Positions 5,992 to 13,722 of a stretch of DNA of 26,262 nt are shown piece by piece (the stretch's first letter is position 1; each line of letters begins with the position of its first letter). The stretch comes from a virus. The notes beneath the pieces are model-generated. The model was given only the letters and a program-made list of their open reading frames with translations. It did not search any database and was not told the origin of the DNA. The position numbers were made by a program, and so were the translations under genes. The stretch covers positions 1 to 26,262 of IMG/VR virus record IMGVR_UViG_3300031673_000415, one strand, 5' to 3'.

Positions 5992-6308
5992 ATGCCGTAT
6001 TTGTTTTTCTTGCGCTTGGCAACAGGACTCGTATGGTCTGTATCAGTTGGTTCTTCTGTGGGGCCGGATTCGCTTTTTACATTCATGCCGTTCTTTTTAG
6101 CTGCCGCTTTAATTTTATCTACATCAGCGTCGGTGTAGGCAATGTAGTGACTACAAAGGTCAGTGTCTCTATCCATATCTTCGCCTCCTGCCATATCCAT
6201 TCCAAACCGATAATAATCGTAGTTAGACATTTTGTCAAAGGAAAGAATTCTCGGAGAAGTATCACCATTAAACATGTGATCTTCTTTTATGAATTCCTTA
6301 GCTCTCAT
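5988..6308 (-). CDS. Small protein with capsid-targeting-like N-terminus, 106 aa
   Basis: Begins MRAKEFIKEDHMF, closely like the T4 internal-protein leader MKTYQEFIAE, in which the prohead protease cuts after I-x-E. The middle is acidic and aromatic (NYDYYRFGMDMAGGEDMDR), followed by a DADVDKIKAAAKKNGM helix. The C-terminus is a low-complexity Pro/Thr/Glu stretch ending in a basic KRKKNKYGI tail. No catalytic motif. The start codon overlaps the stop of the 946-residue gene (TAATG) and the stop overlaps the GNAT start. A small DNA-associated internal head protein is a reasonable guess, as T4 internal proteins are also short and basic-tailed, but it is unproved. Confidence 0.75.
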   Translation of the reverse strand: MRAKEFIKEDHMFNGDTSPRILSFDKMSNYDYYRFGMDMAGGEDMDRDTDLCSHYIAYTDADVDKIKAAAKKNGMNVKSESGPTEEPTDTDHTSPVAKRKKNKYGI

Positions 6309-9148
6309 TATTTAATAATGCCAGCGTCGCGCTTTAGACGAGTTAATTGCGCAAGACCTTCGTTAACATGTAGACCTGTTGTTGCTGCTTGTTCTGCCAT
6401 ACGCTTTAGTGCGCCTTTGGCTGCGTTATGATCTGCTTCCTTGCCATCTTTCTTAAGTGCTGCGACCATACGTTTAGCGTCATCTTCTTCGTCGGTGCCG
6501 CCGATCGCTGCGCTCTTGTAAACTTCCAAGTAATCGCTATACGTTGCTTTTGGCAATACAACATCGCCGCGGTACTTGCGATCGCGCGAAGCTCTAGCTT
6601 CGCTAAATTCGTCTTCTTCAATTGATTCCCAGTTATTAGCTGTTTGCTTTACAATCTGGCCGTGGCCATCAAGTTCAACTCCAAGTTGTGATAACACGTT
6701 CTTCCAGGCCCCAAAGCTATCGCTTGAACCGAAGCCTTCGCCTTCTGGCCAGTCATCTGTTAACCAGCTTACTTCGTCACGTACTAGATTGTAAATATAT
6801 TCTGTTCCGTGCTTGGAAATTAAGTCTGGGAATCTAGCATCTAGTCTATTCAGCAGTTGGTTTGTAATGTTGTCGGTTAGTTGTGAATCTTCGTTCATTG
6901 ATTCTTCAAACATGCCGCCCGATCCAGAGTTAGGATCATACAGATCAACGAACGCTTGGATCAATTCACCCGGCGAATCAGAGCCTGGGCTCCATTCACC
7001 TGTATCCTGCTTTATAGTACTTTCCATGTGAGATAGGATTGTCATACGCGCATCTGCTTCTGGACCAAATTCGTCCGCTGCGTTAGCAAGTTCGTCGAAT
7101 AAATCGTCATCACCTATTAGGTCGTATATTGCGCTTGATGCGTTTTGTCCGTTCGGTCCAAATGGTACTGGACTGGACAATAGTTCTACTAGACGCTCTT
7201 GCTTGTCAGGAGTATCTGGAATAGCCCAAGTGCCTTCGGTCACCGCGTTCTTAACTGGCTTGATCTGTTCTTTGCGGTAATAAGTAGAAGTACCGTCGTC
7301 GAATTCAATTCCAACAATAGTTTTCCACGGGTGCATTTGAGAGAATGTGTGCTCACGTTCTACTCGCTTCACTGTACCAGTTTTGCCGTTGTGATCGCTC
7401 TTTCCGTAATCGTCTTGGCCACGTACTACTACGCTGCGACCAATCCAAGGATGGTCTCTAAGTGGTCCAGCTTTAACTTCGTTTACGGCACCTTCGTGGT
7501 AATGTCTACCTTGTCTCTTAGCTGCTGTTTTTTCTTGCCATGCTTCGTGATCGAGGTGGCTACGTCCTATTTCGTATCCTTTGTAATAGTCTGTAGCGTA
7601 TGGTCCAAAGGACGTGTGCGCTGCTTTCTTTGGACGACTGTTACGAGCATCGTCAAAGCCCATGTCGTATGCTTTCTTAGCGCCGCCTGTACGAGCGTCT
7701 TCTTTAAAAGATTGATTGCCTTTGCGATACTTAGTAGCGACTGGGATGTTTCCATTCTCGTCGCGACCATTTACGTTGCCATCTTTGCCCATTGACTTTC
7801 GAGCATGCTTTGTTGCCCAGTACTGAGTCTTGTCGAGCGCGTTTGGCCCGTGACGACTAACATGTCCGGCCCACTCTCTGTCATCTTCTTTCTGTCCTTC
7901 TTTAACTGCTTTGTTCTTTTCGTGGCAATCGCAATGCGGGCACTCTGGGCCGCAATGGCACTGGCTAATAGGCTTGCCGCAGCATTCTGTTGAGCACAGC
8001 TCTTCTGCTTCTTCAACTTTTTTATCTTTGCCAAGCGCATCTCTCATACGCTTCTTGTGCCCTAACCGCGCATCAGTACGGCGTTGGTTCTTGCGTTGTT
8101 GTTGCGCAGGTGTTGCTTTTGTCGGCATCTCGGTAATTTCGTCAGCCCATTCTTCAAATTCTGTTATTGGTTTCATAGATGGAGTCTTTGGTTTTAAGTT
8201 TTTACGGTTAAATGCTTTTCGTACTACAGGCATAGCATTTTCCATTTTATCGCTAAAGCGTTTCTTCGTGAATCGTTCTTTCATTTCAGACATCTCGTCT
8301 TCTAAGATTTCCTGCTGTTCTGTAACTTCAAAACTCTCTGCGTATGCTTTGTAACCGCGCTTGCCTTTAAGCTTACCTAAGGTCTTGCGGGTTTCTGCGT
8401 AATATTCTTTTGCTGCCTCTACCATCTGCATGGTAGTTTCGTCTTCGTAGATTGCGTTTCTGTTACGCGATACGAATGGGCGCAAGCTTGCGATTTCGCT
8501 TACCATCGTTGAAATGGATTCGCCAATGTCGTCGTAAGGGCGTCCACCCTGGCCAATGTGTTGAGCCATTGCTCGGGTACCAGGCAGATTGTTGAAGGGC
8601 ATTTTAAAACGCTCTCCTTCAAATGTTTCCACAAATACCGATTCGACTTTACGTGAGCGTGAGCCGCGTATCTCTGGGTCAATGTTTTGTGAGTGTCGCA
8701 CAATAATTTTAGCCGGACCTTGATCTTGGTAGCTGCTCTTTGTGCTGCCGTACATTTTACCTTCTTGCATACTATTTCTATTCACTGTTGATTGGATGTC
8801 AGCGATATCCAAGTTAGACTTAGTGATATCGTGTGTGTCGAAGCCGTATAGATTTGACATAGCGGTCTTGCGCATGTCTTGTAAGAATTCGTACCATTCA
8901 GTTAGCTCAGATCCACTAAGGTCGCTGGAAATGTTTTTACTGTAGTAAACTTTCATTGTTCTGTCAATTAAGCTTACGGTGATGTTTCCATGGTCGTGTC
9001 CTTGGTTATCAACGTAGTTAAAATTGAAGAAAACTGCGGTTTGTGGATCCTGGGTCGAATTGCCTTCGTCGTCACCCAAGGTGATTTGTCTAAATTTGCT
9101 TCGGAGCTTGTCAAAGACCTGCTCGCCTATTTTATTCTGAATTTCCAT
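6308..9148 (-). CDS. Large mosaic phage protein of unknown function, 946 aa
   Basis: The longest gene after the sheath. Residues 1-280 form one conserved-looking block (KMYGSTKSSY at 131-140, IIVRHSQNIDPEI at 148-160, LPGTRAMAQHI at 188-198) that I recall from unknown proteins of marine T4-like phages. Residues 340-380 are basic. Residues 384-408 are Cys/His-rich (at least eight Cys), a probable metal-binding knuckle. Residues 490-535 hold an AYDMGFDDA...YKGYEIG module like those in small RMF-like proteins. Residues 567-630 look like a KOW/SH3-type beta domain. Residues 655-710 (IGDDDLFDEL) and about 760-830 are two further helical modules. The starting MEIQNKIGEQ has an I-x-E. It lies directly below gp17 with its own late box 5 nt before the ATG and no Shine-Dalgarno. 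A virion role is likely but not shown. Confidence 0.85.
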   Translation of the reverse strand: MEIQNKIGEQVFDKLRSKFRQITLGDDEGNSTQDPQTAVFFNFNYVDNQGHDHGNITVSLIDRTMKVYYSKNISSDLSGSELTEWYEFLQDMRKTAMSNLYGFDTHDITKSNLDIADIQSTVNRNSMQEGKMYGSTKSSYQDQGPAKIIVRHSQNIDPEIRGSRSRKVESVFVETFEGERFKMPFNNLPGTRAMAQHIGQGGRPYDDIGESISTMVSEIASLRPFVSRNRNAIYEDETTMQMVEAAKEYYAETRKTLGKLKGKRGYKAYAESFEVTEQQEILEDEMSEMKERFTKKRFSDKMENAMPVVRKAFNRKNLKPKTPSMKPITEFEEWADEITEMPTKATPAQQQRKNQRRTDARLGHKKRMRDALGKDKKVEEAEELCSTECCGKPISQCHCGPECPHCDCHEKNKAVKEGQKEDDREWAGHVSRHGPNALDKTQYWATKHARKSMGKDGNVNGRDENGNIPVATKYRKGNQSFKEDARTGGAKKAYDMGFDDARNSRPKKAAHTSFGPYATDYYKGYEIGRSHLDHEAWQEKTAAKRQGRHYHEGAVNEVKAGPLRDHPWIGRSVVVRGQDDYGKSDHNGKTGTVKRVEREHTFSQMHPWKTIVGIEFDDGTSTYYRKEQIKPVKNAVTEGTWAIPDTPDKQERLVELLSSPVPFGPNGQNASSAIYDLIGDDDLFDELANAADEFGPEADARMTILSHMESTIKQDTGEWSPGSDSPGELIQAFVDLYDPNSGSGGMFEESMNEDSQLTDNITNQLLNRLDARFPDLISKHGTEYIYNLVRDEVSWLTDDWPEGEGFGSSDSFGAWKNVLSQLGVELDGHGQIVKQTANNWESIEEDEFSEARASRDRKYRGDVVLPKATYSDYLEVYKSAAIGGTDEEDDAKRMVAALKKDGKEADHNAAKGALKRMAEQAATTGLHVNEGLAQLTRLKRDAGIIK

Positions 9149-9153
9149 ACTAC

Positions 9154-9161
9154 TATTTATG
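9154..9161 (-). promoter_or_regulatory. Late promoter box CATAAATA, 5 nt before the ATG at 9148
   Basis: On the minus strand the order is CATAAATA, GTAGT, ATG. With the T4 late-promoter geometry (box at -13 to -6) transcription would begin at the A of the start codon. No Shine-Dalgarno is visible. The box abuts the TAG stop of gp17. Confidence 0.7.
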
Positions 9162-10727
9162 CTAACCCATTATAAATGGAAGCGGCATTATGTCTGCGTC
9201 TAGCTTGTCTCGTAGCGTTGCGTCTAGTGTCGGATCGTAGGCCTGCATTGTTTGTGCCATGCGTACTGCTAGGATGCTGGACATAACCAAATCGTCTGTT
9301 TCGCCTTCCTTAGCTTCAAAGCCTGCTCCTTTTGATACAAAAACTTTTAATTCGGATATTAGCGGACCACTGTTAATTGTCATGCGTCTGGATTCTATTA
9401 GCCCCTTCATCTTTGCGCATGCTGCTAACTTGCTGCGGTTGGTTGTGTTGAATCCTCGGCGGAATGCGCGTATGTTGCCACGCCGATGCGTTTCTGTTAA
9501 GAACAATCCACTTATATTTTCCTCTCCGATCTCGGCGATGGATACAAGAGCTGCCTCGCCCAGTGTGTTATTCTCCACCGAGTAGTAGACTTTAGTTGTG
9601 TCTTCTATTGCCTCTACCAAATACGTTGTAATACGGCAAAGGATATTAATTTGTTTTTGTATAGGAGTTTTGTTATTCATCCACTCGGCCACTTGTACCA
9701 TCTCGGGAAGCTCGAACACCTGTATCGCAGCATTGTCGCCTCCTGTTCCCAAACTTGGGTCAAGTGCTACAATATATGCGTGGCCTTTAGTTGGCTTCTT
9801 GAACCACCTTACTTGCCCAATCTTTTCTATTGCGTTAATTCCGTGAAGATTCATAAGTGTTAGCGCGTCGATTAGTGTTTCATCAAAGGATACGAATTCA
9901 ATGTTGTGCTCACGGCGGAAACGTTCATCTCCAATGCGGCCGCGTTCTTCTACAGCCCACTTTTCGTCTCTGTCTGGATGCTGCCACCAATATGCTTTGA
10001 ATGCTCGGAAGCCGTTGGTTCCTAGATGTGTAGTGTTGCCGTACTCATCAATACACTTGTTAGCGCCGTGCCATATTTGCGCGAACTGATCTTCGTCGTT
10101 GTTCGGTGTCGAAGTGATAATACACTTACCACCTGTTGCCAGTGTTGGAGAGATAGAAGTCCAAAATTCTTTCGCGATGTTTGGCGGCACGAAAGCAAAT
10201 TCGTCCACGTATAGCAGAGTAATAGCAAGACCACGCCCGGTTGTGCCAGTTGTCGCCTGTGACATAATACGTGAGCCGTTGTCAAACTCTATGCTGCTTT
10301 TGTTATAGCTGGTCACGCCTGCGCGTATAAAGTCCGGGCACAATTCATACGCATAGCGTATCTTCTGCATGATTTCTAACGCACCAGCGAACTTGTGCGC
10401 TGCGATAAGAATGGTAGCATCAGGGTTAAACATCGCGTACCAAAGCAAATAGCCGGCCGCTGTAGCTGTTTTACCTAGCTGTCGTCCTAATAGGTTGACA
10501 CAGAATCGATTGGTGTGGTACGTGTCGATTAGATCGACTTGGTAGTCGTACGGTTCGTATAACAGTTGACCGCGTGTAGCGTGTTGGATATGAAAGAAAT
10601 GAGTCATAAAATACATCGGGCCGGTGATCGGATCTGCGCAGCGGATAAACTCTGCTAGCTGCTCCGGCGTGTACTTCTCTTTTTGATGTGCTCTTTTAGT
10701 TAGCACTCCTTCCAATGATTTTGACAT
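9162..10727 (-). CDS. 17: Terminase large subunit gp17 (packaging ATPase and nuclease)
   Basis: Motor that pumps DNA into the prohead and cuts the concatemer. The 521 residues contain Walker A GRQLGKTA (81-88), Walker B TLLYVDEFAF (170-179) with Asp175-Glu176, and the coupling motif ITSTPN (204-209). The C-terminal RNase H-like nuclease has ALDPSLGTGGD (321-331; Asp323), YSVENNTLG (382-390; Glu385) and GETDDLVMS (475-483; Asp478/479), matching the T4 catalytic triad Asp401/Glu458/Asp542. It is shorter than T4 gp17 (610), mainly at the ends. The start is preceded at 6 nt by a late-box variant (ACTAAATA) and lacks a clear Shine-Dalgarno. Its partner gp16 lies about 4 kb upstream, which is unlike T4, where 16 and 17 are adjacent. 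Confidence 0.97.
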   Translation of the reverse strand: MSKSLEGVLTKRAHQKEKYTPEQLAEFIRCADPITGPMYFMTHFFHIQHATRGQLLYEPYDYQVDLIDTYHTNRFCVNLLGRQLGKTATAAGYLLWYAMFNPDATILIAAHKFAGALEIMQKIRYAYELCPDFIRAGVTSYNKSSIEFDNGSRIMSQATTGTTGRGLAITLLYVDEFAFVPPNIAKEFWTSISPTLATGGKCIITSTPNNDEDQFAQIWHGANKCIDEYGNTTHLGTNGFRAFKAYWWQHPDRDEKWAVEERGRIGDERFRREHNIEFVSFDETLIDALTLMNLHGINAIEKIGQVRWFKKPTKGHAYIVALDPSLGTGGDNAAIQVFELPEMVQVAEWMNNKTPIQKQINILCRITTYLVEAIEDTTKVYYSVENNTLGEAALVSIAEIGEENISGLFLTETHRRGNIRAFRRGFNTTNRSKLAACAKMKGLIESRRMTINSGPLISELKVFVSKGAGFEAKEGETDDLVMSSILAVRMAQTMQAYDPTLDATLRDKLDADIMPLPFIMG

Positions 10728-10733
10728 ATATAG

Positions 10734-10741
10734 TATTTAGT
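10734..10741 (-). promoter_or_regulatory. Variant late promoter box ACTAAATA, 6 nt before gp17
   Basis: The core TAAATA is kept; the second base is C instead of A. It is followed by CTATAT and the ATG of gp17, again with no Shine-Dalgarno, so the transcript would be leaderless or nearly so. It directly follows a terminator-like hairpin, as expected for a separate transcription unit. Confidence 0.5.
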
Positions 10742-10745
10742 CATT

Positions 10746-10770
10746 AAAAAGCCACTTTCGATAAATGTGG
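10746..10770 (-). terminator. Rho-independent terminator upstream of gp17
   Basis: In minus-strand RNA, CCAC-A-UUU pairs with AAAGUGG (seven pairs, one bulged A, loop AUCG) and is followed by C and five U. It would end transcripts coming from the accessory block (genes from 14821 to 10838) before gp17. The rest of the 10771-10837 gap holds a GCAG/CTGC inverted repeat but no supported gene. Confidence 0.65.
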
Positions 10771-10837
10771 TAGCGAATCACACTATCAGGCAGTGGCGAC
10801 CTGCTTGCCGTAACCATAAGGTCCTAAGGCAATAAAT

Positions 10838-11281
10838 TTAGTTTGATATGTGGAGTTGGTTGTCATCCCCTAAATAGACCCACTGTTCTCCAAATTTCTT
10901 GCTTAATTGAGTTAATCTTGTTGCATGCGGTTCCGGCCAATCACCGTCCCAAAAACCTGCACCGTGGCCGGCTCTAGTTAACCAAAAGTCATGCCCTGCG
11001 TTTGCTTCAATAATAGATGAATCATTGTGTATTTCATCTAGCTCACTTAAATTTGCCTGATCTTGGAATTGTGCGCAATCTTTTTTAATTTGTGCTAAAG
11101 CGTCTTCTGAAAAATCGCCCGGAGTAAACCCGGATTGATCGAAAGCATCGCCGCTTACATCGTCTATTTCTGCGAAAAGTATAGCCTCCATATAAGCCGT
11201 TGTAAATTCATCTACCATATAAGCCGCATCATTCTCTTTGAGTATGTCTGCGTACTTACGCATTATGTCTATATCGTGCAT
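10838..11281 (-). CDS. Conserved phage protein with AGHDFWLTR...GFWD motif, 147 aa
   Basis: The second half carries NAGHDFWLTRAGHGAGFWDG (about residues 93-112), a signature I recall from a widespread small-protein family of unknown function in many tailed phages. The N-terminal half is helical and acidic (AYMEAILFAEIDD). The invariant His, Asp and Trp residues look like a ligand- or metal-binding site rather than a structural motif, but I know of no shown activity. The start at 11281 has a strong Shine-Dalgarno (GAGGAAA). An internal Met at residue 7 gives MRKYADILKEND, which resembles the T4 capsid-targeting leader MKTYQEFIAE. It is the last gene before the terminator ahead of gp17. Confidence 0.85.
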   Translation of the reverse strand: MHDIDIMRKYADILKENDAAYMVDEFTTAYMEAILFAEIDDVSGDAFDQSGFTPGDFSEDALAQIKKDCAQFQDQANLSELDEIHNDSSIIEANAGHDFWLTRAGHGAGFWDGDWPEPHATRLTQLSKKFGEQWVYLGDDNQLHISN

Positions 11282-11282
11282 T

Positions 11283-11684
11283 TTATTTCCTCGGGTTGTT
11301 TGTCATTGACAAATCATCCACCACTTCATCGCGGGACGGTAGTTTCATCAGTGACAAGTTAAGTATCTTTTCTAATTTCAAACTATCCATTTTGGTATTT
11401 GAAATATAACGCCAGCAGTATGCGCCGTCAGGTTTTGTAATACCAAATACAGATTGTAGTATACCAATCTTAACTATGATTGCTCGCTCTCCGTCTAGGA
11501 AGACAATGTCGCCTTCTTTGAAGACAGCGTTGAATCTAAACATCATGCCTTTAGCAATAGCAGCGCCAGCATCTTTAATAGCCATGCCGAACATTACTGT
11601 CATCACTACTCCTAAAATAGGGATGAACAATACCGATAAACTGTTCGATAGTTCTGTTACGGTCATTATTGCTTCAGCTTCCAT
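11283..11684 (-). CDS. Mini-MscS-like membrane protein, 133 aa
   Basis: Residues about 12-48 form a hydrophobic segment (LFIPILGVVMTVMFGMAI followed by KDAGAAIAKGMMF), with the small-residue-rich pattern of the MscS pore helix TM3. It is followed by FNAVFKEGDIVFLDGERA and IVKIGILQSVFGI, very like the MscS beta domain, in which the sequence F-x-x-GD-x-I-x-x-x-G-x-x-G-x-V-x-x-I-G-L is conserved. Then comes DGAYCWRYISNTKM, matching the 'IPNS-x-hydrophobic' part. The first two MscS membrane helices and the C-terminal vestibule are missing (E. coli MscS is 286 residues). It would sit in the inner membrane. Function is open: a minimal channel, a modifier of host channels, or a lysis or injection factor. 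It starts 8 nt after the ParB-like gene. Confidence 0.7.
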   Translation of the reverse strand: MEAEAIMTVTELSNSLSVLFIPILGVVMTVMFGMAIKDAGAAIAKGMMFRFNAVFKEGDIVFLDGERAIIVKIGILQSVFGITKPDGAYCWRYISNTKMDSLKLEKILNLSLMKLPSRDEVVDDLSMTNNPRK

Positions 11685-11692
11685 GCTAATTT

Positions 11693-12256
11693 TTATCCAA
11701 ATTTATAAGCAAAAGACACAGGATATTTTTCTATTCCCAATTCCTTTGCTATGCGCAAGCGGTGATTCCCTTCACCTAATTGCACTTCGTAGTCTGCTCC
11801 ATTAGCAGATATTTCTAAGATGCCAGGATTGCTTATTCCTATGGTACTAATGTTTTTCATAAGCTCGGTATATTCTTCCTGGCGCATTTTGCCCGTCCAT
11901 CCGTCTTTCATATCGCGGTCATATTCGCGGTACGGATAAACTGCTTCTATTGGAAACTCCAATATGACAAAATCATCTATCTTAATATTGTACTCCGTGT
12001 ACAGAGCAATACAATTCTTAAGCGTTATTTTTGGTGTGTCTAAGTTTTCTTGTATCGCCTTTCTTACTTGTTCCTTGGACCGTAACCATTGCGAAAATGA
12101 ATTATGGTCGATGCCTCTTACTTTAACTGGCTGTCGCGCCGATGATGGTTGCGGTGTAAATTTTGGGCGAGGTGGTGCGTCGCCGCGCGACTTAAATTGC
12201 GGGAAATCAGCGAGGATATCATCTACGATATCCTCATTTAATTCCATTGCTTTCAT
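11693..12256 (-). CDS. ParB/sulfiredoxin-fold protein, 187 aa
   Basis: The C-terminal half (about residues 95-187) has the ParB-nuclease layout: FVILEFPIEAVYPYREYDR, a helix (RQEEYTELMKNI) ending in the 'GISNPGILEI' strand, then QLGEGNHRLRIAKELGI, the counterpart of the ParB box II G-x-x-R/H-R-x-x-A motif. Such domains bind or hydrolyse nucleotides (CTP in ParB) or act as nucleases in some phage proteins. The N-terminal half is a Pro-rich linker (PPRPKFTPQPSSARQP) after an acidic start, MKAMELNEDIVDDI. That start fits a capsid-targeting peptide (LNE before Asp). It overlaps the preceding gene's stop region by direct abutment (0 nt gap). Whether it acts on phage or host DNA is unknown. Confidence 0.78.
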   Translation of the reverse strand: MKAMELNEDIVDDILADFPQFKSRGDAPPRPKFTPQPSSARQPVKVRGIDHNSFSQWLRSKEQVRKAIQENLDTPKITLKNCIALYTEYNIKIDDFVILEFPIEAVYPYREYDRDMKDGWTGKMRQEEYTELMKNISTIGISNPGILEISANGADYEVQLGEGNHRLRIAKELGIEKYPVSFAYKFG

Positions 12257-13036
12257 TTAGCTGATTTCAGAAATTACTTTTTCTGCTTGCGTGCGGTTCA
12301 TCCATGTAGCAACCTCTGCTCTGTTAGCTGCTTTAATAGCGTAGATAGGATATTTACCGCCGACATGTTGTGCTGTCCACGGAGCCGGGTATGCGTCTGT
12401 TGGACCAAACACCTTTGCCTTAACACCGTCAAGCTGGTCAACTCCTTTCTGATGTAATTGCTTTAGCGTAGGTGATTCTCCAGTAGAGTCGCCTGCTGTT
12501 TCCAGTGCTACATCCGCACGAGCGTTCGCTATAGCTTCAAGCGAATCTCTAAGTTCGTTTTCTACTGCGCGGTGATTGCGCATTCTGCCACCATTGTGAT
12601 CAGTGTACTCTCTCATTAATGTATCAACGGCTCCTTCTACATCGCCGGCCATAATGTCATCTACAGCTGATTCAACATCGCCTGGCGCAACTAATGATTG
12701 CAGTGGGCCTGCGGCTAATGTGTGGTCAATCCAGTCGAACAATTCTGCCTCTGAAGACCACGTCTCGTCGCTGCCAGCCGATTCAGTTAATTTGAACTTC
12801 TCAAACTTGCGAGTCAACGCTTCTTCCAGATCAGTTTTGTCTGCTCTTGGGTTGTCGCCTGCTTTTTGCTTATATTGCGCTGGCTTCTTCTTATGCAAAT
12901 CGTTACCGAAGTTTTGCTGCGTAGCTGAGTCTAAAGTTTGCTCGCCCGGTGTGTTGGCATATGTTGCCTTGGGCTGATCAACTTCGGGAGCTTTCACGGC
13001 TTCCAAGAGTAATTTCATTTGTGTTGTTAGATCCAT
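12257..13036 (-). CDS. Hypothetical protein with conserved marine-phage modules, 259 aa
   Basis: The open frame extends to a TTG at 13045, but the ATG at 13036 is preferred: it lies just after the stop of the upstream gene and 12 nt below GGGAGG. The protein starts MDLTTQMKLLLEAVKA, with LLE before Ala as a possible prohead-protease site. Next is a polar segment with TYANTPGEQTLDS and KAGDNPRADKTDLEEAL, which I recall as a recurring module in proteins of marine T4-like phages. A helical middle (DDIMAGDVEGAVDTLM) and a C-terminal GKYPIYAIKAANRAEVATWM segment follow. No catalytic motif. It may be an internal virion protein; function unknown. Confidence 0.75.
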   Translation of the reverse strand: MDLTTQMKLLLEAVKAPEVDQPKATYANTPGEQTLDSATQQNFGNDLHKKKPAQYKQKAGDNPRADKTDLEEALTRKFEKFKLTESAGSDETWSSEAELFDWIDHTLAAGPLQSLVAPGDVESAVDDIMAGDVEGAVDTLMREYTDHNGGRMRNHRAVENELRDSLEAIANARADVALETAGDSTGESPTLKQLHQKGVDQLDGVKAKVFGPTDAYPAPWTAQHVGGKYPIYAIKAANRAEVATWMNRTQAEKVISEIS

Positions 13037-13038
13037 TT

Positions 13039-13719
13039 TTAGCAATTGCCTCCCTTAACGTTTGCTTCGCCTGCTGTTTTCATTAAACGCTTAACCATTT
13101 GTGCGTCTTCTGGAGACATGCTTCCGGCAATGCTGTTTAGCTGTTGCATTATCCATTGATGTCTTTCCATTGGAGTTTGAAATACTCTTCCCATTTCTTC
13201 GTCCAATGCTGCGTATTTTTCTTCTTTCTTGGCATGGAGACGATCAAGTGGACCGCCTTCGCCGCTGCGGCGAGCGCGTTGCTGTACGCGATCGAGTGCG
13301 CTGCCTTCTTGTTCGGTTGATTCAACTGCTTCTTCGCCGTCGTCGCCGTCGCCTATTCCCCAAGGATCATCACCGAAGTCATCGCCTCCGCCGTTTCTAG
13401 CTTGTACGCGAGCGTGTATGTTTCCAAACGCATCGCTGTCGCCTTCACTGTCGGAACAGTTAGGACATGGTGTGTCTGCTTGGTCCAAGCGTTGGCCAGT
13501 GTTACCGCAAGTTGCGCAGTACTGGTCATCATCGTCGCCTGGTGTTTCTTCTACGGTTTCGTCTTCGCTTTCACCGTATACACTTGCGCCTTCTGCTTCC
13601 TTGAGACGATCTTTAAAAGAATACTTGTCTGCGGTTTGAATTGCGCGAGCAACATCTTCGCTTTGGTTTCCATTTTCTGCGATCGCTCTAAGCTGATCTA
13701 GTACGTTTTTCATTTCCAT
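13039..13719 (-). CDS. Acidic zinc-ribbon-like protein, 226 aa
   Basis: N-terminal helix MEMKNVLDQLRAIAEN (an IAE before Asn fits a prohead-protease site), then an acidic stretch. A four-cysteine zinc site follows: Cys68-x2-Cys71 and Cys85-x2-Cys88, in a DnaJ/rubredoxin-like CATCGNTG and CPNCSD form. A Gly/Asp-rich linker carries DDPWGIG (117-123), a motif shared with the C-terminus of the upstream neighbour. Two short basic repeats, SALDRVQQRARR and GPLDRLHAKKEE (about 140-166), precede a C-terminal helical domain. The strong acidity suggests DNA mimicry or binding to a basic partner. Neighbour pairing with the next upstream gene suggests descent from a common module. Confidence 0.8.
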   Translation of the reverse strand: MEMKNVLDQLRAIAENGNQSEDVARAIQTADKYSFKDRLKEAEGASVYGESEDETVEETPGDDDDQYCATCGNTGQRLDQADTPCPNCSDSEGDSDAFGNIHARVQARNGGGDDFGDDPWGIGDGDDGEEAVESTEQEGSALDRVQQRARRSGEGGPLDRLHAKKEEKYAALDEEMGRVFQTPMERHQWIMQQLNSIAGSMSPEDAQMVKRLMKTAGEANVKGGNC

Positions 13720-13722
13720 AAT

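Noticed and set aside
7199-7795. Long plus-strand open frame (198 aa) with many hydrophobic residues
   Set aside because: It is the complement of the 946-residue gene, has no Shine-Dalgarno or promoter, and its hydrophobic composition follows from the polar codons on the coding strand.
10737-10817. Possible 26-residue minus-strand peptide (MVTASRSPLP...) with AGGA before the ATG in the gap upstream of gp17
   Set aside because: It runs through the terminator hairpin and the gp17 promoter box, has no hydrophobic or conserved pattern, and the Shine-Dalgarno match is short. Not supported as a gene.
12257-13045. TTG start at 13045 for the 262-residue form
   Set aside because: The ATG at 13036, just after the upstream stop codon, is better placed relative to GGGAGG; the TTG would be only 3 nt from it.
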